A stretch of 62,073 nt of DNA from Streptococcus cristatus (GTDB taxonomy: Bacteria; Bacillota; Bacilli; Lactobacillales; Streptococcaceae), in contig NZ_RJNA01000001.1 in NCBI RefSeq assembly GCF_003943815.1, positions 140,387 to 202,459 on the forward strand, read 5' to 3'. Both the position numbers and the translations under genes were made by a program. Position 1 is the stretch's first letter, and the number at the start of each line of letters is the position of its first letter. The notes below the pieces were generated by a model. The model saw only the letters and a program-made list of their open reading frames with translations. It ran no database searches and was not told where the DNA came from. Shown one piece after another: positions 8,101-17,080 of the stretch.

Positions 8101-8356
8101 AGCTCTAGCTGACCCAGTTCGGAGGGGGATTCTGGAAATGCTCAAGCATGGTCCGAAGTCTGCAGGGGAAATTGCCCAAGCTTTTGAGCTGACGCCTGCG
8201 ACGGTATCCTACCACCTCTCTCAGCTAAAGAAAGCCGGTCTACTCATAGAAGAAAAGCAGAAGAACTTTATTTATTACAGCTTAGATGTCACTGTTTTTG
8301 AAGAAATTCTTGTCTGGTTTCAATCTCTTGGAGGAAACAAAAATGAAAAAAAATAG
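8078..8356 (+). CDS. ArsR-family autorepressor, SdpR-like
   Basis: A 92-residue winged-helix regulator of the ArsR/SmtB superfamily. The recognition region is AQAFELTPATVSYHLSQLKKAGL (about 35-57), followed by the wing VEEKQKNFIYYSLD. No metal-binding cysteine motif (CVC) is seen, which argues for an SdpR-type rather than a metal sensor. Bacillus SdpR represses its own operon and is sequestered at the membrane by SdpI when toxin is present. The same pairing here suggests this protein binds the repeats at 7215-7293 (inference). The gene overlaps both neighbours. Confidence 0.88.
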   Translation: MGISQTLKALADPVRRGILEMLKHGPKSAGEIAQAFELTPATVSYHLSQLKKAGLLIEEKQKNFIYYSLDVTVFEEILVWFQSLGGNKNEKK

Positions 8357-8840
8357 TTTACAAGAATTAGGATGGGCACTTGGCGTCATGCTCTTGCCAG
8401 TTTTCTATGCCATCTGGGTCTATCAAGAATTACCAGATAGCCTAGCGATTCACTTTGACTTATCTGGGGAAGGAGACAGCTTTTTACCTAAGTTTCTGTT
8501 AATCTCTGCTTTTCCAATTGTCATGATGCTGCTAGAAGTTATGATTTATTGGTCTACTGTTGCTAAAGATATCTTAAATCCCACTTTTAAACACCTTATT
8601 CGCTGGATCTTTCCCTTTAGCTTTGTCTTACTCTATATGGCGACTATCTATGGGGGCTTAGACGAGGACTTTGATATCCGTAAAATAGCAACTGTGATCG
8701 TTGGTGTGGTTTTTATAATTATGGGAAATTATCTGCCGAAAAGAGTCCAGGCGGATAGAAAACCCATGAATAGAAAGTGGGCACGTCTTTTAGTTTTGCT
8801 AGGCTTTCTTATTTTTATAATGGCTGTTTTCTGCCTGTAA
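8343..8840 (+). CDS. SdpI-like membrane protein (DUF1648/SdpI family)
   Basis: A 165-residue integral membrane protein with five hydrophobic segments. The first loop has ELPDSLAIHFDLSGEGD, the DUF1648 signature (LPxxIxxHF), and the C-terminal half has the SdpI-like GNYLPK motif. The start is 8343 because GGAGG lies at 8330-8334; an upstream in-frame TTG would extend it without a site. It overlaps the regulator by 14 bp. In Bacillus, SdpI gives immunity to the SdpC toxin and signals to SdpR. No SdpC-like toxin gene is in this window, so the trigger here is unknown. Confidence 0.85.
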   Translation: MKKNSLQELGWALGVMLLPVFYAIWVYQELPDSLAIHFDLSGEGDSFLPKFLLISAFPIVMMLLEVMIYWSTVAKDILNPTFKHLIRWIFPFSFVLLYMATIYGGLDEDFDIRKIATVIVGVVFIIMGNYLPKRVQADRKPMNRKWARLLVLLGFLIFIMAVFCL

Positions 8841-8884
8841 GCGGATTTATGCTATAATACTAATAGCAAGCAAGAAGGGTTATT

Positions 8885-9571
8885 ATGATCAATAAGGAAC
8901 ATTATCAGGTTATTAGACGACATCCAGCATTTGCACATTTTCCTGTGGAAATTTTTGATAAGATTGCTATTGAGATTCAATTCCGCAAGATTCCCAAGGG
9001 ACAGATTATCTTTTTTTCAGGGGATCGTAGGGATCGTCTTTTCCTCCTGCATCGAGGCTATGTTCGTATCGAACAGTATGATTCAACTGATACTTTTTCT
9101 TATATGGATTATATTAAAATGAATAGTGTGTTTCCATATGGAGGTATGTTTTTCGATGAGCGTTATCATTATACGGCTAGCGCGGTCACCAATGTCGAAT
9201 ATTTCAGCATTCCTATGGATTTGTTTGAAGACTATTCAAAAAAGAATGTTGATCAGCTGTTGTTTATCACCAAGCGTTTATCACAGATTTTAGAATTTCA
9301 GGAATTGCGCTTACGGAATGTCGTCTCAGCCAGTGCGACGGACCGTGTAACCCAGTCTTTATCTATTTTATGCATGGATCTGTGCAAAGAGCAGGATACA
9401 CTTCCATTTCCAATGAGTATGAAAGAGTTGGCTAAGTTAGGAGCCACCACACGTGAAACAGTCAATCAGGTTCTAAAAAAACTAAGAGAAGAAGAAGTGA
9501 TTGACTACGAGCATAAAAAACTGACATTTAAGAATAAAGATTACTTTATGAGATATTTTGAAGGAAGCTAA
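8885..9571 (+). CDS. flp: Crp/Fnr-family regulator of the arginine deiminase genes (Flp)
   Basis: A 228-residue Crp/Fnr protein. The N-terminal cyclic-nucleotide-binding-like beta barrel (about 15-120) is followed by a dimerisation helix (130-155) and a C-terminal helix-turn-helix with MSMKELAKLGATTRETVNQVLKKL. It has no N-terminal cysteine cluster, so it is not a classical oxygen-sensing Fe-S FNR. In S. gordonii an FNR-like gene (flp) directly precedes arcA and activates the arginine deiminase operon; position and type match here. Start 8885 has AAGAAGGGTT upstream. A terminator overlaps its stop codon, separating it from arcA. Confidence 0.88.
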   Translation: MINKEHYQVIRRHPAFAHFPVEIFDKIAIEIQFRKIPKGQIIFFSGDRRDRLFLLHRGYVRIEQYDSTDTFSYMDYIKMNSVFPYGGMFFDERYHYTASAVTNVEYFSIPMDLFEDYSKKNVDQLLFITKRLSQILEFQELRLRNVVSASATDRVTQSLSILCMDLCKEQDTLPFPMSMKELAKLGATTRETVNQVLKKLREEEVIDYEHKKLTFKNKDYFMRYFEGS

Positions 9572-9594
9572 TCAATCATTTGATTGGCTTTTTT
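9565..9594 (+). terminator. Terminator overlapping the flp stop codon
   Basis: AAGCTAATCA and TGATTGGCTT pair around a short loop and continue into TTTTTT. The stop codon TAA (9569-9571) lies in the 5' arm. Confidence 0.8.
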
Positions 9595-9875
9595 CAAACA
9601 TTTTTACACATTTAAAAGTTTTTTCTGATCATATTCTGATATTAATTGAACATATATTTTTTACAAAAAAATATATATTCCTAAAAATAATAGAACAATC
9701 AAAATATGCAAAGAAAACGCTTTAAAGTAAATAAATATGATAATGTTTTATAAAAAACGCAAAGGATTTGGCATTTATAATGTAAGATTTTAGGTGTAAG
9801 CCTTTCCAATTCATGATAGAATAATAGCATAAAAGGGATTGGGAAACCAAACCTCAACGAAAAGGAGGACAATAG
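9595..9875 (+). promoter_or_regulatory. arcA control region
   Basis: A 300-bp AT-rich region without a credible gene. It contains a cre-like site (AAGAAAACGCTTTA, 9711-9724), which fits CcpA repression. TATAAT at 9776-9781 is the best -10 and lacks a good -35, as expected of an activator-dependent promoter. Another weak -10 (TAGAAT) is at 9817-9822. A strong AAAGGAGGA site (9861-9869) precedes arcA. S. gordonii arcA is known to need Flp and ArcR and to be CcpA repressed. The exact Flp or ArgR boxes could not be assigned by eye in such AT-rich DNA. Confidence 0.55.
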
Positions 9876-11105
9876 ATGTCTACACATCCAATTCATGTTT
9901 TCTCAGAAATTGGAAAACTGAAAAAAGTTATGTTGCACCGTCCGGGCAAAGAGCTGGAAAACTTGCTACCGGACTACCTAGAACGTCTTCTTTTTGATGA
10001 CATTCCTTTCTTGGAAGATGCTCAAAAAGAACACGATGCATTCGCTCAAGCTCTTCGTGATGAAGGAATTGAAGTTCTTTATCTCGAAAAATTGGCTGCT
10101 GAATCCTTGATTTCTCCAGAAATTCGTGAACAGTTCATCGAAGAATATTTGGAAGAAGCAAATATTCGTGGACGTGAAACGAAGAAAGCTATTCGTGAAT
10201 TGCTGCATGGTATCAAGGACAACCAAGAATTGGTTGAAAAAACAATGGCAGGGGTTCAAAAAGCTGAATTGCCAGAAATTCCTGATGAAGCGAAGGGTCT
10301 GACTGACTTGGTAGAATCAGATTATCCATTTGCGATTGATCCAATGCCAAACCTTTACTTCACACGCGATCCATTTGCTACCATTGGTAATGCCGTATCG
10401 CTCAACCACATGTTTGCAGATACTCGTAACCGTGAAACACTTTACGGTAAATACATCTTCAAATATCACCCAGAATACGCTGGAAAAGTGGAATTGGTTT
10501 ACAACCGTGAAGAAGATACTCGTATCGAAGGTGGCGATGAGCTAGTTCTTTCTAAAGATGTACTGGCAGTTGGTATTTCTCAACGTACAGATGCAGCATC
10601 TATCGAAAAACTTTTGGTGAATATCTTCAAGAAGAATGTTGGCTTCAAGAAAGTATTGGCCTTTGAATTTGCTAACAACCGTAAATTCATGCACTTGGAT
10701 ACTGTCTTCACTATGGTTGACTATGACAAGTTCACCATTCACCCAGAAATCGAAGGCGACCTTCGCGTTTACTCCGTTACTTATGAAAACGAAAAACTGA
10801 AGATCGTTGAAGAAAAAGGTGACTTGGCTGAACTTCTGGCTCAAAACCTTGGCGTAGAAAAAGTTCATTTGATTCGTTGCGGTGGCGGCAATATCGTAGC
10901 AGCTGGACGTGAACAATGGAATGACGGTTCTAACACCTTGACTATCGCTCCTGGTGTGGTAGTGGTGTATGACCGCAATACCGTAACCAACAAGATTTTG
11001 GAAGAATACGGGCTTCGCTTGATTAAGATTCGCGGAAGTGAATTGGTTCGGGGCCGTGGTGGACCTCGTTGTATGTCTATGCCATTTGAACGTGAAGAAG
11101 TTTAA
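9876..11105 (+). CDS. arcA: Arginine deiminase
   Basis: A 409-residue arginine deiminase, which hydrolyses arginine to citrulline and ammonia in the cytoplasm. The catalytic cysteine is Cys399 in [10 protein letters not shown]. Substrate-binding motifs include [21 protein letters not shown] and [12 protein letters not shown]. Length is typical. It is the first gene of arcABCDT and raises intracellular and local pH, an acid-tolerance trait of oral streptococci. Codon use is strongly biased toward highly expressed codons, unlike the regulator upstream. Confidence 0.98.
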   Translation: MSTHPIHVFSEIGKLKKVMLHRPGKELENLLPDYLERLLFDDIPFLEDAQKEHDAFAQALRDEGIEVLYLEKLAAESLISPEIREQFIEEYLEEANIRGRETKKAIRELLHGIKDNQELVEKTMAGVQKAELPEIPDEAKGLTDLVESDYPFAIDPMPNLYFTRDPFATIGNAVSLNHMFADTRNRETLYGKYIFKYHPEYAGKVELVYNREEDTRIEGGDELVLSKDVLAVGISQRTDAASIEKLLVNIFKKNVGFKKVLAFEFANNRKFMHLDTVFTMVDYDKFTIHPEIEGDLRVYSVTYENEKLKIVEEKGDLAELLAQNLGVEKVHLIRCGGGNIVAAGREQWNDGSNTLTIAPGVVVVYDRNTVTNKILEEYGLRLIKIRGSELVRGRGGPRCMSMPFEREEV

Positions 11106-11162
11106 TTCGTGTTCGACAATCTATCAATAGAAATTTAATAACTAGAAAGAGGAAATAACAGA

Positions 11163-12179
11163 ATGACACATTCAGTATTCCAAGGACGTAGCTTCCTTGC
11201 AGAAAAAGACTTTACTCGTGCAGAATTAGAATACCTTATCGGACTTTCAGCTCATTTGAAAGACTTGAAGAAACGCAATATTCAGCACCACTATCTTGCT
11301 GGTAAGAATATCGCTCTCTTGTTTGAAAAAACATCTACTCGTACGCGTGCAGCCTTTACTACAGCAGCTATCGACCTTGGTGCACATCCAGAATACCTTG
11401 GCGCTAATGATATTCAGCTTGGTAAGAAAGAATCTACAGAAGATACTGCTAAAGTATTGGGACGTATGTTTGACGGGATTGAATTCCGCGGCTTCAGCCA
11501 ACGCATGGTAGAAGAATTGGCAGAATTCTCAGGTGTTCCAGTATGGAATGGTTTGACTGACGAATGGCACCCAACTCAAATGCTTGCTGACTACTTGACA
11601 GTTCAAGAAAACTTTGGTCGTTTGGAAGGCTTGACATTGGTTTACTGTGGTGATGGACGTAACAACGTTGCCAACAGCTTGCTGGTAACAGGAGCTATCC
11701 TTGGCGTTAACGTTCACATCTTCTCACCAAAAGAACTCTTCCCAGAAAAAGAAATTGTTGAATTGGCAGAAGGCTTTGCTAAAGAAAGCGGCGCACACAT
11801 CCTCATCACGGAAGATGCAGACGAAGCTGTTAAAGGTGCAGACGTACTTTACACAGACGTTTGGGTATCTATGGGTGAAGAAGACAAATTCGCAGAACGC
11901 GTTGCACTTTTGAAACCTTACCAAGTTAACATGGAATTGGTGAAGAAAGCTGATAATGAAGACTTGATCTTCTTGCACTGCTTGCCAGCATTCCACGATA
12001 CAAATACTGTTTACGGTAAAGATGTCGCTGAAAAATTTGGCGTAGAAGAAATGGAAGTAACTGACGAAGTGTTCCGCAGCAAATACGCTCGCCACTTTGA
12101 CCAAGCAGAAAACCGTATGCACACAATCAAAGCTGTTATGGCTGCTACACTCGGCAACCTTTACATTCCAAAAGTATAA
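11163..12179 (+). CDS. arcB: Ornithine carbamoyltransferase, catabolic
   Basis: A 338-residue ornithine carbamoyltransferase that phosphorolyses citrulline to ornithine and carbamoyl phosphate. It shows the carbamoyl-phosphate loop STRTRAAF (58-65), the HPTQMLAD motif and the C-terminal [10 protein letters not shown] signature. Its place between arcA and arcC, rather than in a biosynthetic arg cluster, marks it as catabolic. GAAAGAGG at 11144-11151 is its ribosome binding site. The 57-bp gap from arcA has no terminator, so it is co-transcribed. Confidence 0.98.
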   Translation: MTHSVFQGRSFLAEKDFTRAELEYLIGLSAHLKDLKKRNIQHHYLAGKNIALLFEKTSTRTRAAFTTAAIDLGAHPEYLGANDIQLGKKESTEDTAKVLGRMFDGIEFRGFSQRMVEELAEFSGVPVWNGLTDEWHPTQMLADYLTVQENFGRLEGLTLVYCGDGRNNVANSLLVTGAILGVNVHIFSPKELFPEKEIVELAEGFAKESGAHILITEDADEAVKGADVLYTDVWVSMGEEDKFAERVALLKPYQVNMELVKKADNEDLIFLHCLPAFHDTNTVYGKDVAEKFGVEEMEVTDEVFRSKYARHFDQAENRMHTIKAVMAATLGNLYIPKV

Positions 12180-12338
12180 TTTATAAACCGTAATACCAAC
12201 AGCTATGAGGGCTGCGACTAATAGCTTTAGTCCAGTCCTCTTTTATATGATGGAAATCTGTTATTTCTTATAAAGTATTTGAAAAAATATTAAACCGAAA
12301 TCTAAAGGCATTCAATTGAATGTGATAAAGGAGAATTT
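12180..12338 (+). other. arcB-arcC spacer
   Basis: A 159-bp non-coding gap with modest inverted repeats around AGCTATGAGGGCTGCGACTA and AGTCCAGTCCTC and a short TCTTTTA tract. It may form a processing or attenuation hairpin within the arc transcript. No separate promoter with good spacing is seen. Confidence 0.35.
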
Positions 12339-13286
12339 ATGGCAAATCGTAAAATTGTAGTAGCTTTGGGAGGAAATGCGATTCTTTCTTCTGATCCATC
12401 AGCAAAAGCTCAACAGGAAGCTTTGGTGGAAACAGCTAAGCACCTTGTGAAACTGATCAAAAACGGGGATGATTTGATCATCACTCACGGTAATGGTCCT
12501 CAAGTTGGAAATCTCTTGCTCCAACACTTGGCGGCTGATTCTGAAAAGAACCCTGCTTTCCCACTTGATTCACTTGTTGCTATGACAGAAGGTAGCATCG
12601 GTTTCTGGCTACAAAATGCCTTGCAAAATGCTCTCTTGGATGAAGGCATCGAAAAAGATGTTGCTTCAGTTGTGACACAAGTTGTTGTAGATAAAAATGA
12701 CCCAGCTTTTGTCAACTTGAGCAAACCTATCGGTCCTTTCTATTCAGAAGAAGAAGCAAAAGCAGAAGCTGAAAAGAGCGGAGCGACTTTCAAAGAGGAT
12801 GCTGGCCGCGGTTGGCGCAAGGTTGTTGCTTCACCAAGACCTGTTGACATCAAGGAAATCGAAACAATTCGTACCCTCTTGAATGCTGGTCAAGTGGTCG
12901 TTGCTGCTGGTGGTGGCGGAATTCCAGTCATCAAGGAAGACAACGGTCATTTGGCTGGTGTTGAAGCTGTTATTGATAAGGACTTTGCTTCTCAACGCCT
13001 GGCGGAATTAGTCGAAGCTGACCTCTTCATCGTCTTGACTGGTGTAGACTATGTCTTTGTAAACTACAATAAACCAGACCAAGCAAAATTGGAACATGTG
13101 AATGTTGCTCAGCTGGAAGAGTATATCAAACAAGACCAATTTGCACCAGGAAGCATGCTTCCAAAAGTAGAAGCAGCTATCGCTTTTGTCAATGGCCGTC
13201 CAGAAGGAAAAGCAGTTATTACTTCCCTTGAAAATCTTGGCGCTTTGATCGAATCTGAAAGCGGAACAATTATTGAAAAAGAATAA
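12339..13286 (+). CDS. arcC: Carbamate kinase
   Basis: A 315-residue carbamate kinase that uses carbamoyl phosphate and ADP to make ATP, CO2 and ammonia, the energy-yielding step of the arginine deiminase pathway. It shows the amino-acid-kinase start [10 protein letters not shown], the [11 protein letters not shown] motif and the C-terminal [20 protein letters not shown] region. Length is normal. GATAAAGGAG precedes the ATG. Confidence 0.97.
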   Translation: MANRKIVVALGGNAILSSDPSAKAQQEALVETAKHLVKLIKNGDDLIITHGNGPQVGNLLLQHLAADSEKNPAFPLDSLVAMTEGSIGFWLQNALQNALLDEGIEKDVASVVTQVVVDKNDPAFVNLSKPIGPFYSEEEAKAEAEKSGATFKEDAGRGWRKVVASPRPVDIKEIETIRTLLNAGQVVVAAGGGGIPVIKEDNGHLAGVEAVIDKDFASQRLAELVEADLFIVLTGVDYVFVNYNKPDQAKLEHVNVAQLEEYIKQDQFAPGSMLPKVEAAIAFVNGRPEGKAVITSLENLGALIESESGTIIEKE

Positions 13287-13380
13287 GCTATTTTACTAGT
13301 AAAATATATAGTATTTCTAACGTCTTTATATCAAGTTAGGAATATTTCTTGAAAATAAGTGCGATATTTTCAAAAAATAC

Positions 13381-13453
13381 TAGTTTTTTAGACCTTAATG
13401 TGGTAAAATAAATATAAATAGAAAGCGTTTTTCTTAAATATTTATTTAAGAAA
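13381..13453 (+). promoter_or_regulatory. Candidate internal promoter with cre-like site before arcD
   Basis: The 212-bp arcC-arcD gap has an extended -10 (TGG TAAAAT, -10 at 13404-13409). It is followed by GAAAGCGTTTTTC (13421-13433), which on the other strand reads as a good cre. Next is a perfect 9-bp inverted repeat TTCTTAAAT/ATTTAAGAA (13431-13453). Together these suggest CcpA-influenced extra transcription of arcD or a roadblock site. The -35 is poor. Confidence 0.45.
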
Positions 13454-13498
13454 GTGGTTGGTTTTTTGCACTTTGTTAGACATTAGGAGGAAAAACAA

Positions 13499-15013
13499 AT
13501 GAGTGAAAAAGCTAAAAAAGGGTTTAAGATGCCTTCATCTTACACCGTCTTGTTGATAATCATTGCTATTATGGCAGTGTTGACTTGGATCATCCCTGCA
13601 GGTGCCTTTGTGGATGGTGTTTACAAAGCCCAACCTCAAAATCCGCAAGGGATTTGGGATGTTCTCATGGCACCGATTCGGGCTATGCTAGGTACTCATC
13701 CAGAGGAAGGCTCGCTGATTAAGGAAACAAGTGCAGCGATCGATGTAGCCTTCTTCATCCTCATGGTTGGTGGTTTCCTTGGTGTTGTCAATGAAACTGG
13801 TATGCTAGACACTGGTATTGCTTCTATTGTGAAGAAGTACAAGGGCCGCGAAAAGATGTTGATTTTGGTTCTCATGCCTTTGTTTGCCCTCGGTGGTACA
13901 ACTTATGGTATGGGTGAAGAAACCATGGCCTTCTATCCTCTCCTTGTGCCAGTTATGATGGCTGTTGGATTTGATAGCCTGACTGGGGTTGCCATTATCT
14001 TGCTCGGTTCACAGATTGGATGTTTGGCATCTACCTTGAACCCATTTGCGACAGGTATTGCTTCATCAACTGCAGGTGTAGGTCTTGGTGAAGGAATTAT
14101 CCTTCGTTTGATCTTCTGGTTTGTCTTGACTGGTCTTAGTACTTGGTTCGTTTACAAGTATGCTGATAAGATTCAAAAAGATCCAACTAAATCACTTACT
14201 TATGCAACACGTGAAGAAGATATGAAATTCTTCAATGTTGGAGAAGATGAAGAAAATGTCAACTCAACTCTTACTAAGAAACAAAAACATGTCTTTGTTC
14301 TCTTTGTACTGACCTTCGTCTTGATGGTCTTGAGTTTCATTCCTTGGAGTGACTTAGGTATTACTCTCTTTGGAGACTTAAATACTTGGTTGACTGGTCT
14401 TCCAGTTATCGGTAAGATTGTTGGTTCATCTACAGCTGCTTTGGGTACTTGGTACTTCCCAGAAGGAGCAATGCTCTTTGCCTTCATGGGTATCCTTATC
14501 GGTGTTGTTTATGGTCTTAAAGAAGACAAGATTATCTCTGCCTTCATGAATGGTGCTGCTGACTTGCTCAGTGTTGCCTTGATCGTAGCGATTGCCCGTG
14601 GTATCCAAGTCATCATGAACGATGGTATGATTACCGATACTATCCTCAACTGGGGTAAAGAAGGCCTGAGTGGTCTGTCTTCACAAGTCTTTATCGTTTT
14701 GACTTATATCTTCTATCTGCCTATGTCATTCTTGATCCCATCTTCATCTGGTCTTGCCAGCGCGACTATGGGTATCATGGCTCCGCTCGGAGAATTTGTC
14801 AATGTGCGTCCTAGCTTGATTATCACTGCTTACCAATCTGCTTCAGGTGTCTTGAACTTGATCGCACCAACATCTGGTATTGTGATGGGAGCTCTTGCAC
14901 TTGGACGTATCAACATCGGTACTTGGTGGAAATTCATGGGCAAACTTGTAGTTGCTATCATTGTAGTGACTATTGCTCTCCTTCTCCTTGGAACATTCAT
15001 TCCATTCCTATAA
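13499..15013 (+). CDS. arcD: Arginine/ornithine antiporter
   Basis: A 504-residue membrane protein with about 12 hydrophobic spans, of the YfcC/ArcD-type (DcuC-like ion transporter) family. It imports arginine in exchange for ornithine. Typical segments are LGGTTYGMGEETMAFYPLLVP and PSSSGLASATMGIMAPLGEF. Its place in the arc operon supports the substrate. AGGAGGAAAAACAAATG is an optimal start region. It is followed after 20 bp by arcT. Confidence 0.94.
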   Translation: MSEKAKKGFKMPSSYTVLLIIIAIMAVLTWIIPAGAFVDGVYKAQPQNPQGIWDVLMAPIRAMLGTHPEEGSLIKETSAAIDVAFFILMVGGFLGVVNETGMLDTGIASIVKKYKGREKMLILVLMPLFALGGTTYGMGEETMAFYPLLVPVMMAVGFDSLTGVAIILLGSQIGCLASTLNPFATGIASSTAGVGLGEGIILRLIFWFVLTGLSTWFVYKYADKIQKDPTKSLTYATREEDMKFFNVGEDEENVNSTLTKKQKHVFVLFVLTFVLMVLSFIPWSDLGITLFGDLNTWLTGLPVIGKIVGSSTAALGTWYFPEGAMLFAFMGILIGVVYGLKEDKIISAFMNGAADLLSVALIVAIARGIQVIMNDGMITDTILNWGKEGLSGLSSQVFIVLTYIFYLPMSFLIPSSSGLASATMGIMAPLGEFVNVRPSLIITAYQSASGVLNLIAPTSGIVMGALALGRINIGTWWKFMGKLVVAIIVVTIALLLLGTFIPFL

Positions 15014-15033
15014 AGAGTGAGTGAGGTGATTCC

Positions 15034-16368
15034 ATGAAAACATATATCACAAATCAAGTTAAAGATGAATTTCTTACATCATTAAAAACCTTGATTTCCT
15101 ATCCTTCGGTGCTCAATGAAGGAGAAAATGGAACACCTTTTGGACAAGCAATCCAAGATGTCCTAGAAAAAACTTTAGAGATTTGTCGAGGCTTAGGTCT
15201 CACTACCTATCTTGATCCTAAAGGTTATTATGGATATGCAGAAATCGGTCAGGGAGCAGAGCTCCTGGCCGTTCTCTGTCATTTGGATGTTGTTCCATCA
15301 GGTGATGAGGCGGATTGGCAGACACCGCCATTTGAGGCAACTATTAAAGACGGCTGGATTTTCGGACGTGGTGTTCAAGATGATAAGGGACCGTCAATGG
15401 CTGCTCTCTACGCAGTCAAGTCTCTGCTAGATAGCGGAGTTACATTTAAAAAGCGGGTGCGTTTTATCTTTGGTACAGACGAGGAGACCCTCTGGCGCTG
15501 CATGGGCCGATACAATGAACTAGAAGAAACAGCGACGCTTGGTTTTGCACCAGATTCTTCTTTCCCTCTGACCTATGCTGAAAAAGGCCTCCTACAGGTC
15601 AAGCTACATGGTCCTGGCTCAGATCAGCTAGAGCTAGAAGCAGGAGCAGCCTTTAATGTCGTGCCTAGCAAGGCTAGCTATCAAGGAGAACTTTTGGAGC
15701 AGGTCGTGGCAGGTTTGCAGGCAGCTTCTTTTGACTATGAGCAAAATGACCAACAAGTTACTGTTCTTGGCCTGCCTAAGCATGCTAAGGATGCAGCTGA
15801 AGGTGTCAATGCTATTGTTCGACTGGCGACAGTTTTGCAGCCTTTACAAGCCCATCCTGCCTTAGCCTTTATTGCAGAAGCAGTGGGAGAAGATGCGACT
15901 GGAGGCCGTTTATTTGGCGATATTTCAGATGAACCCTCTGGCAAACTCTCCTTTAATATTGCAAGTCTGACGCTGAACTCAGAAAAGTCTGAAATCCGTA
16001 TTGATATTCGGATTCCTGTTTTGGCGGATAAAGATCAGCTAGTGGCAAAACTAGCTGAGATTGCTGGGCGCTACCAGCTTGACTATGAAGAATTTGACTA
16101 TCTGGCTCCGCTTTATGTACCTAAGGACAGCGAACTGGTCAGCACCTTGATGGCCATCTATCAAGAAAAGACGGGCGATACTAGTCCAGCTATGTCCTCT
16201 GGTGGGGCTACCTTTGCTCGTACCATGCCAAACTGTGTGGCCTTCGGCGCTCTATTCCCAGGGGCTGAGCAGACGGAGCATCAAGCCAATGAAAGAGCAT
16301 CTTTAGATGATCTCTATCGTGCGATGGATATCTATGCTGAGACTATTTGCCGCTTGGCAGGAGAGTAA
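15034..16368 (+). CDS. arcT: M20-family dipeptidase of the arc operon (ArcT)
   Basis: A 444-residue PepV/M20-type metallopeptidase. The zinc-site residues are visible: His83 in CHLDVVP, Asp116/Asp117 in RGVQDDKG, Glu150-Glu151 in TDEET, and a C-terminal His in EQTEHQAN. The last gene of arcABCDT in S. gordonii carries the name arcT and matches this position. It probably frees arginine from peptides for the pathway (inference). AGTGAGGTGATTCC lies before the ATG. Confidence 0.88.
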   Translation: MKTYITNQVKDEFLTSLKTLISYPSVLNEGENGTPFGQAIQDVLEKTLEICRGLGLTTYLDPKGYYGYAEIGQGAELLAVLCHLDVVPSGDEADWQTPPFEATIKDGWIFGRGVQDDKGPSMAALYAVKSLLDSGVTFKKRVRFIFGTDEETLWRCMGRYNELEETATLGFAPDSSFPLTYAEKGLLQVKLHGPGSDQLELEAGAAFNVVPSKASYQGELLEQVVAGLQAASFDYEQNDQQVTVLGLPKHAKDAAEGVNAIVRLATVLQPLQAHPALAFIAEAVGEDATGGRLFGDISDEPSGKLSFNIASLTLNSEKSEIRIDIRIPVLADKDQLVAKLAEIAGRYQLDYEEFDYLAPLYVPKDSELVSTLMAIYQEKTGDTSPAMSSGGATFARTMPNCVAFGALFPGAEQTEHQANERASLDDLYRAMDIYAETICRLAGE

Positions 16369-16431
16369 AATTGCTAGGATAGATATCAGTGTTGCAGATT
16401 TTTCTAAGTAAAAACTGTGAATCAAAACGAA

Positions 16432-16592
16432 AGAGGCTGGGACAAAAGTCCGTCCTCAAATATAAAAAGCGAACAAAACTAGTTTTCTGGTAATCAGAAT
16501 TCTGCTTTGTTCGCTTTTCGCATTTAATTATAGATTTGAAGGGCTTAATAATTAAGATTTTTAAAAATTAAAATCTTTTTTTCCCACTCTCT
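16432..16592. repeat. Streptococcal GGCTGGGACAAAAGTCC/CCCACTCTCT repeat, copy 1 (short, variant centre)
   Basis: It begins AGAGGCTGGGACAAAAGTCC and ends CCCACTCTCT, the same ends as copy 2 at 20613-20790. Its interior is different, a strong hairpin of AAAAGCGAACAAA (16465-16477) and TTTGTTCGCTTTT (16506-16518). A second AT-rich hairpin (AAGATTTTTAAAAATTAAAATCTTTTT) follows. It fills the gap between convergent arcT and argR and probably terminates both. Confidence 0.72.
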
Positions 16593-16595
16593 TTG

Positions 16596-17066
16596 TTATT
16601 TACTAAAGAAAAATGGGGGTGCAAATTCTTTGAGTTTATCAAAGCATTCGATAGCAGCTTGGTTATCTTCGCAGATGATTAGGCAGACATCGTCTCCACA
16701 GACGGTAGCAACAATCTGGGGTAATTCTAGAGCGTCTAAAATGGCACCAAAAGATTGGGCTAGTCCGGGTAAAGTTTTCATAACGACTTGATGCTGAACG
16801 GGGCGGAGCATGACTAGGGCATCTTCCATGTAGAAGCGCAGCCTTTTCTCCCAACGAGAAGGGGCGATGCTGTTAATGACATAGTAAGATCTGTCGTTTT
16901 CAGTCACCTTGACTAGATTGAGAGTTTTCATGTCACGAGAGAGAGTAGACTGGGTGACAATGACGCCGTTTGCTTCCAGTAGTTCTTGGAGTTCCTGCTG
17001 GGTATGGACTCTTTTTTCCATGATAAGGGAGCGGATGAGGCGATGCCTACTTTCGATTTTATTCAT
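16596..17066 (-). CDS. argR: ArgR-family arginine-responsive regulator (ArcR)
   Basis: A 156-residue ArgR/AhrC-type regulator. The N-terminal winged helix (about 1-70) contains [32 protein letters not shown]. The C-terminal hexamerisation/arginine-binding domain has the [14 protein letters not shown] segment. In S. gordonii the ArgR-type gene next to the arc operon is called arcR and is required for arginine induction. It is convergent with arcT and lies 14 bp downstream of queA on the same strand. Confidence 0.92.
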   Translation of the reverse strand: MNKIESRHRLIRSLIMEKRVHTQQELQELLEANGVIVTQSTLSRDMKTLNLVKVTENDRSYYVINSIAPSRWEKRLRFYMEDALVMLRPVQHQVVMKTLPGLAQSFGAILDALELPQIVATVCGDDVCLIICEDNQAAIECFDKLKEFAPPFFFSK

Positions 17067-17080
17067 AGATTCACCTGTAT

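Noticed and set aside
9699..9896. Leftward 65-codon ORF in the arcA control region
   Set aside because: It overlaps the arcA start and its ribosome binding site, has AT-driven composition, and no ribosome binding site.
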